A stretch of DNA of 34,493 bases, taken from the NCBI GenBank assembly GCA_026417755.1, contig JAOACQ010000026.1, positions 1 to 34,493 on the forward strand, in the 5' to 3' direction. The DNA comes from Brevinematales bacterium (GTDB lineage Bacteria > Spirochaetota > Brevinematia > Brevinematales > JAOACQ01). The position numbers and the translations under genes are program-made. Shown one piece after another: positions 8,963-18,663 of this stretch (the stretch's first letter is position 1; each line of letters begins with the position of its first letter). The notes beneath the pieces were generated by a model that saw nothing but the letters and a program-made list of their open reading frames with translations, made no database searches and was not told the origin of the DNA.

Positions 8963-9528
8963 TTTTTAGAGATTATAAAAGTAGTTCCATAGATAAATTT
9001 AAATAGGGATTCGAGTTCTGGGATTATTTCCGGGAATTTTTCAGATATTTCTGAATAGTTTTGATTAATTTGGGCAAGGACATTTTGAGCTTTTTTGTGA
9101 TTATCATCATAATCTTTTAGTTTTTCTAATGAATATGCATATCTCATAAGAGAAAGATAGTAGTTTTTTTGGGTCTTGCCATGATTTTCTGGTAGTATAT
9201 ATTTTTCTGAGGCTATTTTATAGTATTTGACAGATATGTTATAAACTTTGTGAGAAGCATAGATGTTGCCTAAGTTAAAGTAAAGATCTGCTTCGTTTGG
9301 TATATATTTTATAGCCTTTTCATAGTATGGGATAGCTTTTGTATAATTTTTAGCTTTGTAATACATATCACCAATGGCTTTTGATCTTAAACCAAGTCCC
9401 ACATCTTTATTGTAATTAAGAATCGTATATCCATTCACTGTAATTTTATCAATATTTTGTGAAAAGAGATTTATGTTAATCAATAAACTAAAGGTTACCA
9501 GCAAGTTTTTCAGATATTTTCCATACAT
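8959..9528 (-). CDS. Exported TPR-repeat protein
   Basis: Signal peptide MYGKYLKNLLVTFSLLININLFSQ; TPRs AKNYTKAIPYYEKAIKYIPNEADLYFNLGNIY. Start overlaps the murC 3' end by 41 nt. Confidence 0.75.
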   Translation of the reverse strand: MYGKYLKNLLVTFSLLININLFSQNIDKITVNGYTILNYNKDVGLGLRSKAIGDMYYKAKNYTKAIPYYEKAIKYIPNEADLYFNLGNIYASHKVYNISVKYYKIASEKYILPENHGKTQKNYYLSLMRYAYSLEKLKDYDDNHKKAQNVLAQINQNYSEISEKFPEIIPELESLFKFIYGTTFIISKN

Positions 9529-10885
9529 CTCCAGCTCCCAGTGTTACAACTACATTTTTCTTATTTAATAACAAAGGTTTAAGAGTATCAGGAATATTGT
9601 CAAGGCTTTCTGTATAAAAGACATTTTCCTGCCCTTTTATTTTAACGATTTCATCATACACTATTTTTGTTGTGATGTTATGCTCATTTTTTTCTCTTGC
9701 TGCATATATTTCTGTTAAGACAATTTTGTCTGCAATGGCAAGGGAACGGGCAAATTCTTTATATAAAAATTCTGTTCTTGAATATAAGTGTGGTTGAAAT
9801 ATTGCTATGAGCATTGCATTTTTCTTTATAGAAAGATTTTTGGCTGCACTTAGTGTGGCAAGTATTTCCGATGGGTGATGAGCATAGTCATCTATGATAG
9901 TGAGTTCTTCTGTCTTTGACTTAATCTGAAATCTTCTATCAGCATTTTTAAAATTTGCTAAGGTTCTATATACGTCTTCATATTCTATACCGTTTGCATT
10001 TGCGGTTGCTATGGCAAGTAAGGCATTATAAACATTGTGTATCCCGGGCACATTAAGAAAAAATCTACCTACAATTTTACCTTTTCTTATTACTGTAAAA
10101 TTTGAACTGAATTCATTTAATTCTATATCTTTTGCTACGAAATCAGCTTTTTTGTTTTTTATTCCTACAGCAATCTTTCTTTTGTTATTTATCTTTTTTA
10201 CTACCGAATTCAGAGGCTTATCATCTGAATTGTAAATTATCATTCCATGGGGTGGAATATTTTCATTTAAATATTGATAAAAGGCTTTTTTAATATTGGC
10301 AAAATTCTTGTAGTAGTCGAGATGATCATCATCAATATTGGTAACTACAGCTATTTCAGGGAATAGTTTGAGAAAGGATCCAAAAGCCTCACATGCTTCA
10401 TATATAAAGTATTTTCCACTTCCTTCATACCCCGAACCGTTTATTTCATTGAGATGGCCTCCAACAGCCAGGGTTGGGTCTTTTGAAGCGTTGAGGAAAA
10501 TTTTTGCTATCATTGAGGTTGTTGTTGTTTTTCCGTGTGTTCCTGATATGCCAATAGCAAATTTGTTAGAAGAAAGCATGTTAAGCATTTTTGCTCTCTC
10601 TATCGCAGGAATATTAAGCTCTTTAGCCTTTATATATTCTGGATTATCATCACTTATAGCATTTGTATATACTACAAGATCTATATCTTTTGAAATATTG
10701 TCTTTGCTGTGTCCTATAAAGGTTTTGATGCCCATTTCGTTTAATATCTCGACGGTTTTTGATTTTGACTTATCAGAACCAATAACTTCATATCCTCTTT
10801 TAGTTAGGATTACAGCTAAAGCAGACATTCCTATGCCGCCAATACCTATGAGAAATATTTTTTTCTTACCGTTTAAATCGATCAT
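9488..10885 (-). CDS. murC: UDP-N-acetylmuramate--L-alanine ligase
   Basis: FLIGIGGIGMSALAVIL, GTHGKTTTTSM, DDYAHHPSEI, QPHLYSRT. ORF track start 10891; AAAGGA spacing favours the ATG at 10885. Confidence 0.95.
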   Translation of the reverse strand: MIDLNGKKKIFLIGIGGIGMSALAVILTKRGYEVIGSDKSKSKTVEILNEMGIKTFIGHSKDNISKDIDLVVYTNAISDDNPEYIKAKELNIPAIERAKMLNMLSSNKFAIGISGTHGKTTTTSMIAKIFLNASKDPTLAVGGHLNEINGSGYEGSGKYFIYEACEAFGSFLKLFPEIAVVTNIDDDHLDYYKNFANIKKAFYQYLNENIPPHGMIIYNSDDKPLNSVVKKINNKRKIAVGIKNKKADFVAKDIELNEFSSNFTVIRKGKIVGRFFLNVPGIHNVYNALLAIATANANGIEYEDVYRTLANFKNADRRFQIKSKTEELTIIDDYAHHPSEILATLSAAKNLSIKKNAMLIAIFQPHLYSRTEFLYKEFARSLAIADKIVLTEIYAAREKNEHNITTKIVYDEIVKIKGQENVFYTESLDNIPDTLKPLLLNKKNVVVTLGAGDVWKISEKLAGNL

Positions 10886-10984
10886 ATCCATTCCTTTTGT
10901 TATTTTTTAACTTTTAATTATATCATATTTTTAAATTTTATTCACTTTAATGTTAGATTATTTTTTTATTTTTTACAAATAAAA

Positions 10985-11779
10985 TTATCTCTTCAAACTA
11001 TTAGCTGTAGCGAGCATCGAATCACTTGTCTGTATGGATCTTGAATTAAATTCATAAGCTCGTTGTGCTACAATCATATCAACCATTTCCTGGACAGCAT
11101 TGACATTTGACATCTCAAGAAAACCCTGATGAAGTTTACCATAGCCGGCGAGTGATGGAGTACCCTCCCTTGCTGGGCCTGAAGCAGGGCTTTCTTTATA
11201 AAAATTTTCTCCTATGCTTGTTAAGCCAGCAGGGTTTATAAATCTATAGAGTAAAATTCTTCCTACTTCGATATCTTCATCACTTCCATCAAGTTTTACA
11301 GTTACAAGCCCATCTTTTGAGATAGTAAGGGAACCAATATCAAAGTTTTCAGGTAAAACTATTGGTGGTTTTAGCCTATATCCCTGAGATGTTACTATTT
11401 CCATATTACTGTCTATTTTAAAAGAACCATCTCTTGTATAAGCATCTGTTCCATCAGGGAGAGTGATACCTATAAATCCTTCTCCTTCTATAGCTATATC
11501 AAGTTTGTTTCCTGTATTTTGTAAACTTCCCTGATTGAAAAATTTCTGTGTCGCCGCTGGGCGGACCCCGAGACCAACCTGAATGCCAGTGGGATATTGG
11601 CTAATTTCAGATGAAGGTGTACCGGCGAGTCTCAAAGTTTGATAGAGTAAATCCTCAAACTCAGCTCTTGTTTTCTTAAAACCTGTGGTGTTAACGTTTG
11701 CAAGGTTGTTTGCGATTGTGTCAATGTGAAATTGTTCTCCTATCATACCGGATGCTGCAGTCCATAGAGATCTCATCAT
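10985..11779 (-). CDS. flgG: Flagellar basal-body distal rod protein FlgG
   Basis: MMRSLWTAASGMIGEQFHIDTIANNLANVNTTGFKKTRAEFEDLLYQ and C-terminal GFLEMSNVNAVQEMVDMIVAQRAYEFNSRSIQTSDSML. Confidence 0.95.
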   Translation of the reverse strand: MMRSLWTAASGMIGEQFHIDTIANNLANVNTTGFKKTRAEFEDLLYQTLRLAGTPSSEISQYPTGIQVGLGVRPAATQKFFNQGSLQNTGNKLDIAIEGEGFIGITLPDGTDAYTRDGSFKIDSNMEIVTSQGYRLKPPIVLPENFDIGSLTISKDGLVTVKLDGSDEDIEVGRILLYRFINPAGLTSIGENFYKESPASGPAREGTPSLAGYGKLHQGFLEMSNVNAVQEMVDMIVAQRAYEFNSRSIQTSDSMLATANSLKR

Positions 11780-11842
11780 AATAAACCTCCCTCATATATT
11801 AATCGGATAAAAAAAATTTTTTTAAAATTAATCTTTAATTAT

Positions 11843-11870
11843 TTGCAAAAATTAATTAAATAGTTATAAT
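11843..11870 (+). promoter_or_regulatory. Candidate sigma70 promoter for TPR membrane protein
   Basis: TTGCAA (11843-11848), 16 nt spacer, TATAAT (11865-11870). Confidence 0.5.
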
Positions 11871-11971
11871 AATTATGACAAATTAAAGGTTTGAGGCTGA
11901 ATTATTCAGCTTTTGAAAGTGGGGTATTTGGAAAGCAATAGGATATTTAAAAAATTCTTCAAAGGAATATT

Positions 11972-13315
11972 ATGAAGGAATTGAATGTCGTTTTTTTAAT
12001 ATGGATTGCGGCTATTCTTTTTGCCATTGGTATAATCATTCTTATAATACTTAAATTTATTAAAAAAGATACAGCACTTGTTACTATAGAAAAAAGCCTG
12101 AAAGAAGAAAATTATAAAAAGGCTTTATCTATTGGGCTTAAGATTCTCAAAGATGACCCAAAAGATTTTCTTGTAAAGTATTATATCGCACAGGCTTATG
12201 AGGGACTCAAAGATTATAGACAGGCAGCAGCTTATTATGAGAAGGCTTCCATTGCAGCAAGTTTATCAGCTCAGGAGGAAATAAAGAGTCAAATATTTTT
12301 AAGGGTTGCAGAGTCATACAGAAAGATAAAAAAATATAATGAAGCCCTTGGTTACTATGTTTTGGTTCTTGATAAACAACCTAAAAATCTCAAGGCACTT
12401 GCTGGAGTAAGTGAATTATATTTTGAACAGGAAAACTATAGAAAGGCAAGAGAATACTTAGAAGAATATGTAAAATTAAAACCAGACAATCTAAGAATAA
12501 GATTTATGCTTGGCAAATCCTGTTATAAAACAAATAATTATTCAGATGCAATGAATCATCTTGAATTTATTTTGCAAAACATGAAGATAAATGATGAAGT
12601 TTTGATTACAAACACTTCTATGTTGCTTGCAGATGTATATATTGCTACTAAAAATTATGCAAAAGCTATAAATGTTTTAAAATCTTTGCTTGAAAAAAAT
12701 ATCGAAAGTGAGATTGTTATAGTTAAAATTGCAGATGCATACCTCAAAAATAATCAGATCAAGGAGGCAATAACATTTTCCACTCAAAATTTGAATAGGG
12801 TTTCAAAAGACAAACAATGTGAACTTTATTACATAATTGGGAATGCTTTTATGAAAGATGATGAGATATTCAAGGCAGCAAAAAACTGGCAACAGGCTTA
12901 TAAAATAAACCCATCTTATCGCGATCTGAAAAGTATTATAAGCAGATATAACTACCTTATAGAATATCCGGAACTTGAACCACTATTTTCAAAGAATGAA
13001 GGTGTGTTTGAGGAGTTTGCAATTAAACTTTTAGGTTCTCCATATATAAAACAAATTATTAAGAAGGATAATTTTTGGGCATTTGAGTCGGGAGATATGA
13101 GTTATGTGGTTTTTAGAAAACCATATCCTGCAACTATTGCAGAATTAAACGAAATGGAAAGGATTATAAAACAGAATTTTAAAGCAAATACAAAATACAT
13201 TTTATATTCACTTTATGGAATTACAAACGAAAATAATACATCAAATGTTTATAACGCTGATAAAATGGATTTAGTATCCGATCTTGATTTTATTAAAAAG
13301 GTAAAAGGTGAATAA
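11972..13315 (+). CDS. Membrane-anchored TPR-repeat protein
   Basis: N-terminal TM LNVVFLIWIAAILFAIGIIILIILKFIKK followed by many TPRs (YYIAQAYEGLKDYRQAAAYYEKAS). Confidence 0.85.
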   Translation: MKELNVVFLIWIAAILFAIGIIILIILKFIKKDTALVTIEKSLKEENYKKALSIGLKILKDDPKDFLVKYYIAQAYEGLKDYRQAAAYYEKASIAASLSAQEEIKSQIFLRVAESYRKIKKYNEALGYYVLVLDKQPKNLKALAGVSELYFEQENYRKAREYLEEYVKLKPDNLRIRFMLGKSCYKTNNYSDAMNHLEFILQNMKINDEVLITNTSMLLADVYIATKNYAKAINVLKSLLEKNIESEIVIVKIADAYLKNNQIKEAITFSTQNLNRVSKDKQCELYYIIGNAFMKDDEIFKAAKNWQQAYKINPSYRDLKSIISRYNYLIEYPELEPLFSKNEGVFEEFAIKLLGSPYIKQIIKKDNFWAFESGDMSYVVFRKPYPATIAELNEMERIIKQNFKANTKYILYSLYGITNENNTSNVYNADKMDLVSDLDFIKKVKGE

Positions 13316-13432
13316 AATTAAATGTTAGTTAAAATTTTTTTAAAAAAATTAATAAAAAAAACGAATAAAAAATAGATATTTAATGAGTTCTGATATATAA
13401 TATAAACAAAATTTTATAAAAAGGAGTTGTCT

Positions 13433-13708
13433 ATGACAAAAACAGATTTTATTGATCTTCTTGCTGCAAAGACTGGCGAAACAAAAAAAAGAGCCGGTGA
13501 ACTTGTTGATACTTTTCTTTCTATTATTGAATCTTCTTTAGCAAAGGGTGAAACTGTTCAGTTTGTTGGTTGGGGCACATTTGAAGTTCAGAAAAAAGCA
13601 GAGAAAATGGGTAGAAACCCAAAGACTGGAGCTCCAATTAAAATTCCAGCAAAGAAGGTTGTAAAGTTTAAAGTTGGAAAGAAACTTGCAGAAAAGGTTA
13701 AGAAATAG
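13433..13708 (+). CDS. hup: HU/IHF-family DNA-binding protein
   Basis: MTKTDFIDLLAAKTGETKKRAGELVDTFL...GWGTFEVQKKAEKMGRNPKTGAPIKIPAKKVVKFKVGKKL. True ATG at 13433 after AAGGAG; the track start 13427 (TTG) overlaps the RBS. Confidence 0.95.
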   Translation: MTKTDFIDLLAAKTGETKKRAGELVDTFLSIIESSLAKGETVQFVGWGTFEVQKKAEKMGRNPKTGAPIKIPAKKVVKFKVGKKLAEKVKK

Positions 13709-13743
13709 CCTTAGAAAACTTTGTTTAATTAAATAATTAAATG

Positions 13744-13794
13744 GGATGTCGAGGCGATGGATTTTTTATTCTTAGCCTCGATATCCTTTTTTTT
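13744..13794 (+). terminator. Rho-independent terminator after HU gene
   Basis: 12-bp stem GGATGTCGAGGC/GCCTCGATATCC (one GU), 19-nt loop, then T8. Confidence 0.85.
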
Positions 13795-14266
13795 AGTTCT
13801 TTTTTAAATTTAAAACTATTCCGATTAAAGTGTTAGTAATATTTTTAATAAGAAGAGGCAAAGTTGACTTTTCAATATCGGGAAATATTGAAAGAAGTTT
13901 TAAATTTTCAAGTATCGTAAAAGTAAGACCGATTATGAGAGATATTTGAAGTACCCCAAGAATTCCACCTAAGAGAGAGTCTATCCAGCCTAAGTCGAGA
14001 TTTTCAAGTGTTTCAGAAATATATGACCCAAGGTTTGCAAAAATGAGGTAACTTAATGTAAAGAGAATTATAAAAGCAAAACTTTGATATATTAAGACTG
14101 GTTTGATTTTGAGTAAAGTGAATATTAATGGAGGAATTTTTAGACCGGCAATTATTCCTACCGCTATTCCAATAAAGCTGAAAATCATATAGAAAAATCC
14201 TTTGAAAAATCCCCAGATGAATCCCATTATAAGTAGAAATAAGATAATCAGATCAAGAAATTGCAT
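13793..14266 (-). CDS. CvpA-family membrane protein
   Basis: MQFLDLIILFLLIMGFIWGFFKGFFYMIFSFIGIAVGIIAG...WIDSLLGGILGVLQ. RBS GGAG before the ATG at 14266; track start 14311 adds 15 unlikely residues. Confidence 0.8.
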   Translation of the reverse strand: MQFLDLIILFLLIMGFIWGFFKGFFYMIFSFIGIAVGIIAGLKIPPLIFTLLKIKPVLIYQSFAFIILFTLSYLIFANLGSYISETLENLDLGWIDSLLGGILGVLQISLIIGLTFTILENLKLLSIFPDIEKSTLPLLIKNITNTLIGIVLNLKKN

Positions 14267-14366
14267 ATTATCTCCAAAAATCTTATCGGCATAAATCAAA
14301 AAACCTTGCATTTTTTTTCTGAATGCATTAAAATTTTAAAAAAAGTATTTTTAGAAGGTAGTTTAT

Positions 14367-14795
14367 ATGAAAAGAGTTAGTTTATTTTTGTTTATTTTAT
14401 TTGTTATTAGCGGGCTTTCGTGTAATAAGAAGGGGAATAATGTTTCTACAAGTTCTAGTAGCTCTTCTGGATTTGAACAGCTTATAACCATCAAAAAAGG
14501 AGAGAAGCTTGTTCTTGATAGTCCTAAAAAATTTGTTGAACTCTGGATCTTATATAACCTTGAACAGAAAAAATGGTTTCAGGAAATAGCAAATAATACC
14601 AATATTTCTACAAATGAAGAAGGTGAGGCTAAGATGGCTGAATTTCTTGAAGAAAAGAAGAAAGAATTTTATCAAAGTTTTGGGATAACTGAGAAAGACT
14701 TTGTAAACTATAGTATGAACAATATTAAAAAGATACAGGCTTTTCTTGAAGAAAATCCTGAGTACAAGAAAGCCTACGAAAAGTCAATGGAGTAG
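14367..14795 (+). CDS. Small predicted lipoprotein with Ser-rich linker
   Basis: MKRVSLFLFILFVISGLSC lipobox, NVSTSSSSSSGF linker; no recognised family. Confidence 0.7.
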   Translation: MKRVSLFLFILFVISGLSCNKKGNNVSTSSSSSSGFEQLITIKKGEKLVLDSPKKFVELWILYNLEQKKWFQEIANNTNISTNEEGEAKMAEFLEEKKKEFYQSFGITEKDFVNYSMNNIKKIQAFLEENPEYKKAYEKSME

Positions 14796-15688
14796 TCTAT
14801 AGCAAGTTTATAAGCCCCATATACTGGAGGTGTCTCAGGTATAATTAATTCAGAGCCTGCTGGTAAAGATTTTTTTATTATAGATAAAAAGAAAGAATTT
14901 TTATTTTTGAATATGCTTCCTGAAAGTACAACTGGTATTTTTCCCTCAATTTTCAACTTTTTGATTAAACCATTAAGATAATCAGCGATAGTTTTTCCGA
15001 GTTCTTCTATGATCTCAAGGCAGACGATGTCATTTTCATTGCTTAGAGAGAATACAAGAGGTGGTATTTTATCAAGTATTTCTTTGTTAATTTCTTTCAT
15101 CCAGATTTTTTCTAAAACTAAAGCCATATTTTTTACACCAAATATCTCTGGAATTTTTTCTTCAAGTCTGGTTTTTTTATAACTACCTTCTTCGGAACGA
15201 AAAGCATAGTGAAGAGCTTTTTCTGCTATTTCTAAACCTCCTCCACGATTGCCTGTTATGTAGTCTAAGTTTCTATAGATATATTCATTGCCTTCTTTTG
15301 TTCTACCCGCATACCCACCACCAGTTCCGCAAACTGCTACAACACCATAGTATTCATAAACTCCATTTTTGAGTGCAACCCAGCAATCGTTAAGAATTTT
15401 AAATTTTCCTCTGAAGGTTTTGTGAAGAATGTTGGTGAGTAATTCAACATCTTCCTTTCTATCCGCTCCGGATAAACCAAGAACGCTGAATCTTATATCT
15501 TTACTGGAGAGAGAGGCCTTTTTTAGTGCCTTATTGAATGCTTCCTCTATAGATTTTTTAGAATTCTTGATACCACTGATGTGATAGTTTGAACCAAAAC
15601 TTATATATTCCGAAATTATTTTTTGTTCATCACCAATTATGCAGTGAGTTTTTGTTCCACCACCATCTATTCCACAATAGTAAGCCAT
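14774..15688 (-). CDS. BadF/BadG/BcrA/BcrD-type ATPase; N-acetylglucosamine-kinase-like sugar kinase
   Basis: CGIDGGGTKTHCIIGD phosphate loop, LNDCWVALKNG, VAVCGTGGGYAGR, TGNRGGGLEIAEKAL. Confidence 0.85.
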   Translation of the reverse strand: MAYYCGIDGGGTKTHCIIGDEQKIISEYISFGSNYHISGIKNSKKSIEEAFNKALKKASLSSKDIRFSVLGLSGADRKEDVELLTNILHKTFRGKFKILNDCWVALKNGVYEYYGVVAVCGTGGGYAGRTKEGNEYIYRNLDYITGNRGGGLEIAEKALHYAFRSEEGSYKKTRLEEKIPEIFGVKNMALVLEKIWMKEINKEILDKIPPLVFSLSNENDIVCLEIIEELGKTIADYLNGLIKKLKIEGKIPVVLSGSIFKNKNSFFLSIIKKSLPAGSELIIPETPPVYGAYKLAIDYSIDFS

Positions 15689-15690
15689 AG

Positions 15691-16965
15691 TTACCTCATT
15701 TCTGGAATAAAATCTTTATTTGCATAAAGAATATCATCAAGTATATTCTTTGCAATTTCTACATCTCCAATAAGAGGGTGTGTTGTTAATGCTTTGAGTG
15801 CCTTGTTATAATTTTTTTCGATTGCAGCTTCTATAGTAAGGATTTCGTAATATTTTACCTGTTGGATTAAGCCTTTAAGAGTTATAGGTAGTTCTCCATA
15901 AGATAGAGGAGTTATTCCATTTCTTCCAACTATGGCATTTGTTTCTACTACAGAATTATCTGGCAAATCTTTTATGGCACCATTGTTTTTTATATTAATT
16001 ACATGAATATCTCTTTTATCGTTATAAATACTATCTATGAGTGAAATTGCTACAAGTGAATACCTACTTCCTCCACGTTGTGAGAGTTCCTGTGGTTTTT
16101 CGTTCAGATTTTCATTACTGTATTTTTCAAATAGTTTTTTTTCTATCTTCATTACTTCTCTTGCTCTTGGAATTTTATTTGATTCTTCTTCTAACATTTT
16201 GTTTCTAAAGAAATAATAGCTTAAATATGGTGAAGGAATGATATTATAGAGCCCCGATATACTTATTTCTTTTTTTATTTTTTTTATGTTTTTTACTATT
16301 TCTCTTTCTTCAGCTTCTATTATTTCGCCGGTAATATCCTTACCTTTTAGTAAGACTTGAGAGATAAAACTCAAATGGTTAAGCCCGGCAAATTTGCAGA
16401 ATAATTCTTCTGGTTTACATCTTGCAATTTCTGATATTTCATAAATCATGTTTATTGGAACATTGCATAATCCAATTGTATTAATATCTGTATAATTGAG
16501 AAGAGTTTCTGTGATTATACCTGCTGGATTTGTAAAGTTAATTAAAGTTGCTTTTTTGGCAGTTTTTTCTATGATCTTTGCTATTTTTAAAACTACAGGA
16601 ATAGTTCTCAAAGCATTTGCAAATCCTCCAGCTCCTGTAGTCTCTTGTCCTATTGTCTTGTATTTTATAGGGATGGTTTCATCTTTTTCTCTTGAAACTA
16701 AACCACCAACTCTTATCTGATTGATAACAAAATCTGCACCATCAATAGCTTCTTGATGGTTTAAAGTTGAAAAAACTTTTATAGGTAAAAAAAATTTGTT
16801 TATCATCCTTTTTGTAAGATTTGCTATAATTTTTAATTTTTCTTCACCTTCTTTAATGTCTACAAGCCATATTTCATTAACCTTTAATCTTTCATATCTT
16901 TCTATTATGCCTTCAATAAGCTCTGGTGTGTAACTTGAACCACCACCAATAATTGCTATTTTCAA
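15691..16965 (-). CDS. Glycoside hydrolase family 4 (6-phospho-beta-glucosidase-like)
   Basis: IAIIGGGSSYTPELIEGI NAD-binding motif, TNPAGI, LCNVPINM (metal-binding Cys), GLNHLSF (His). Confidence 0.9.
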   Translation of the reverse strand: MKIAIIGGGSSYTPELIEGIIERYERLKVNEIWLVDIKEGEEKLKIIANLTKRMINKFFLPIKVFSTLNHQEAIDGADFVINQIRVGGLVSREKDETIPIKYKTIGQETTGAGGFANALRTIPVVLKIAKIIEKTAKKATLINFTNPAGIITETLLNYTDINTIGLCNVPINMIYEISEIARCKPEELFCKFAGLNHLSFISQVLLKGKDITGEIIEAEEREIVKNIKKIKKEISISGLYNIIPSPYLSYYFFRNKMLEEESNKIPRAREVMKIEKKLFEKYSNENLNEKPQELSQRGGSRYSLVAISLIDSIYNDKRDIHVINIKNNGAIKDLPDNSVVETNAIVGRNGITPLSYGELPITLKGLIQQVKYYEILTIEAAIEKNYNKALKALTTHPLIGDVEIAKNILDDILYANKDFIPEMR

Positions 16966-16977
16966 ATTTTTCTCCTT

Positions 16978-17769
16978 TTATTCGAGGAGTATTTTATCAC
17001 TATCCAATTCAGTATGTCTTATTTTATGGAAATTGTCAATCAATTTTTCTACAGTAAGATTTTTTTTCTTTTCGTCTGATATGTCGAAAATAATCTCTCC
17101 CCTATCCATCATTATAAGTCTGTTACCATAATGTATGGCGTGAGACATATTGTGAGTTATCATAAGGGTTGTAAGTTTGTATTCGTGCACAAATTTTTCG
17201 GTTAGATTTAAAACTACACCAGCATTTTTTGGGTCTAAAGCGGCGGTATGCTCATCAAGTAATAATAGGGATGGTTTAGATAGAACGGCCATAAGAAGTG
17301 ATAAAGCCTGACGTTGTCCCCCAGAAAGTAAAGATACTAGGTCACTCATTCTATTTTCAAGACCTAGGTTTAATAATCTCAACTTTTCTTTCAATTCTTT
17401 TCTTAATTTTGTGTTGAGACTTATTTTTATGCCTCTTAATCCTTTCTTGTATGCCAGAGTGAGATTTTCTTCTATAGTCATATTTGCGGCAGTTCCAATT
17501 GTTGGATTTTGAAAAATTCTACCTATGTAGATCGCTCTTTTGTATTCTGGTTCTTTTGTTATTCTTTTTTGATTTAAATATATTTCTCCAGAAGTTGGAA
17601 ATATATTTCCAGAAATTATATTAAAAAGAGTAGTTTTACCTGCTCCATTTGAAACAATTATTGAAATAAAATCACCTTCATTTATGTTTAAGTTTATATT
17701 ACTGAGAGCCACTGTTTCATCAGGCGTATTTTGGTTGAATATTTTTTTTATATTTTCAAGTTTTATCAT
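16978..17769 (-). CDS. ABC transporter ATP-binding protein (COG1101-like)
   Basis: Walker A region SIIVSNGAGKTTLF, signature LLSGGQRQALSLL, Walker B LLLLDEHTAALDP, H-loop MITHNMSHAI. Confidence 0.9.
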   Translation of the reverse strand: MIKLENIKKIFNQNTPDETVALSNINLNINEGDFISIIVSNGAGKTTLFNIISGNIFPTSGEIYLNQKRITKEPEYKRAIYIGRIFQNPTIGTAANMTIEENLTLAYKKGLRGIKISLNTKLRKELKEKLRLLNLGLENRMSDLVSLLSGGQRQALSLLMAVLSKPSLLLLDEHTAALDPKNAGVVLNLTEKFVHEYKLTTLMITHNMSHAIHYGNRLIMMDRGEIIFDISDEKKKNLTVEKLIDNFHKIRHTELDSDKILLE

Positions 17770-18644
17770 ATTTCATCTCTCTTTTTAATTTTTGATATTA
17801 TTATTGAGAAAATAATTAGAAGCCCTGTTAACAGTTTTAAGTCATTAGGTGTTATATTAATATAATATCCATAAAATCTTCCAAAATACATAATAGCCCT
17901 ATAGATAAGAGAGCCAATTATCGCAGATAAAGTCATAAGAAAAATATTTTTTCTCGAAAAAATAAAAAATTCTCCAATCATAACAGAAGCAAGCCCCGCG
18001 ATTATTATACCCTGTCCCATACCAACATCGGAAAATCCCTGATACTGAGCCCATATACTTCCTGACAACGCCACGAGACCGTTTGACAATGCTATACCCA
18101 CTATTTTGAGTACTTCAGGGTTTATGCCAAGTTGTATTATGAATTTTTCGTTATTACCCATTGCTCTTAAAGATAAACCAAGATCTGTAATAAAAAATAG
18201 ATCAATTAATAATTTGATTAAAATTATTAAAATAATTAAAAAAATAATGATAAAAATTTCTCTGTTATTATTTGCAAAAAAGTTACTAACTGAAAAGATA
18301 GATTCAGTTTTAAGTAAAGATACATTTGCACGATTGCCCAAGATTCTTATGTTTACAGAGTATAACATAGTCATTGTGAGGATACCTGCAAGTAAACCTG
18401 GCACTTTTAGTTTATTATGAATAGTAGCTGTAATAATTCCAGCTATAGCACCAAAAAGAAATGCAAAAATTAAGGATAAAAATGGATTAAATCCACTTAT
18501 AAGTAGATAAGCAGTTATTGAAGCTCCAAGAGGAAAAGAACCATCAACTGTCAAATCAGGAAAATCAAGGAATCTGAACGTTATATAAACACCAAGCACC
18601 ATTAAACTATAGATGAGACCTTCAAACAAAATACCTTCAAGCAT
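17766..18644 (-). CDS. ABC transporter permease (COG4120-like)
   Basis: MLEGILFEGLIYSLMVLGVYITFRFLDFPDLTVDGSFPLGASITAYLL, polytopic, ATGA overlap with ATPase. The track start at 18692 reads into the tRNA, so 18644 is preferred. Confidence 0.85.
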   Translation of the reverse strand: MLEGILFEGLIYSLMVLGVYITFRFLDFPDLTVDGSFPLGASITAYLLISGFNPFLSLIFAFLFGAIAGIITATIHNKLKVPGLLAGILTMTMLYSVNIRILGNRANVSLLKTESIFSVSNFFANNNREIFIIIFLIILIILIKLLIDLFFITDLGLSLRAMGNNEKFIIQLGINPEVLKIVGIALSNGLVALSGSIWAQYQGFSDVGMGQGIIIAGLASVMIGEFFIFSRKNIFLMTLSAIIGSLIYRAIMYFGRFYGYYINITPNDLKLLTGLLIIFSIIISKIKKRDEI

Positions 18645-18663
18645 TTTACGTCCATAAAAAAAA

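Noticed and set aside
10338-10910. Plus-strand 190-aa ORF antisense to murC
   Set aside because: Shadow ORF of a strongly conserved gene; composition mirrors the antisense of murC and has no domain signature.
14307-14327. TGCATT-N9-AATGCA inverted repeat between cvpA-like and lipoprotein genes
   Set aside because: Only 6-bp AT-rich arms; plausible by chance and no supporting promoter context.
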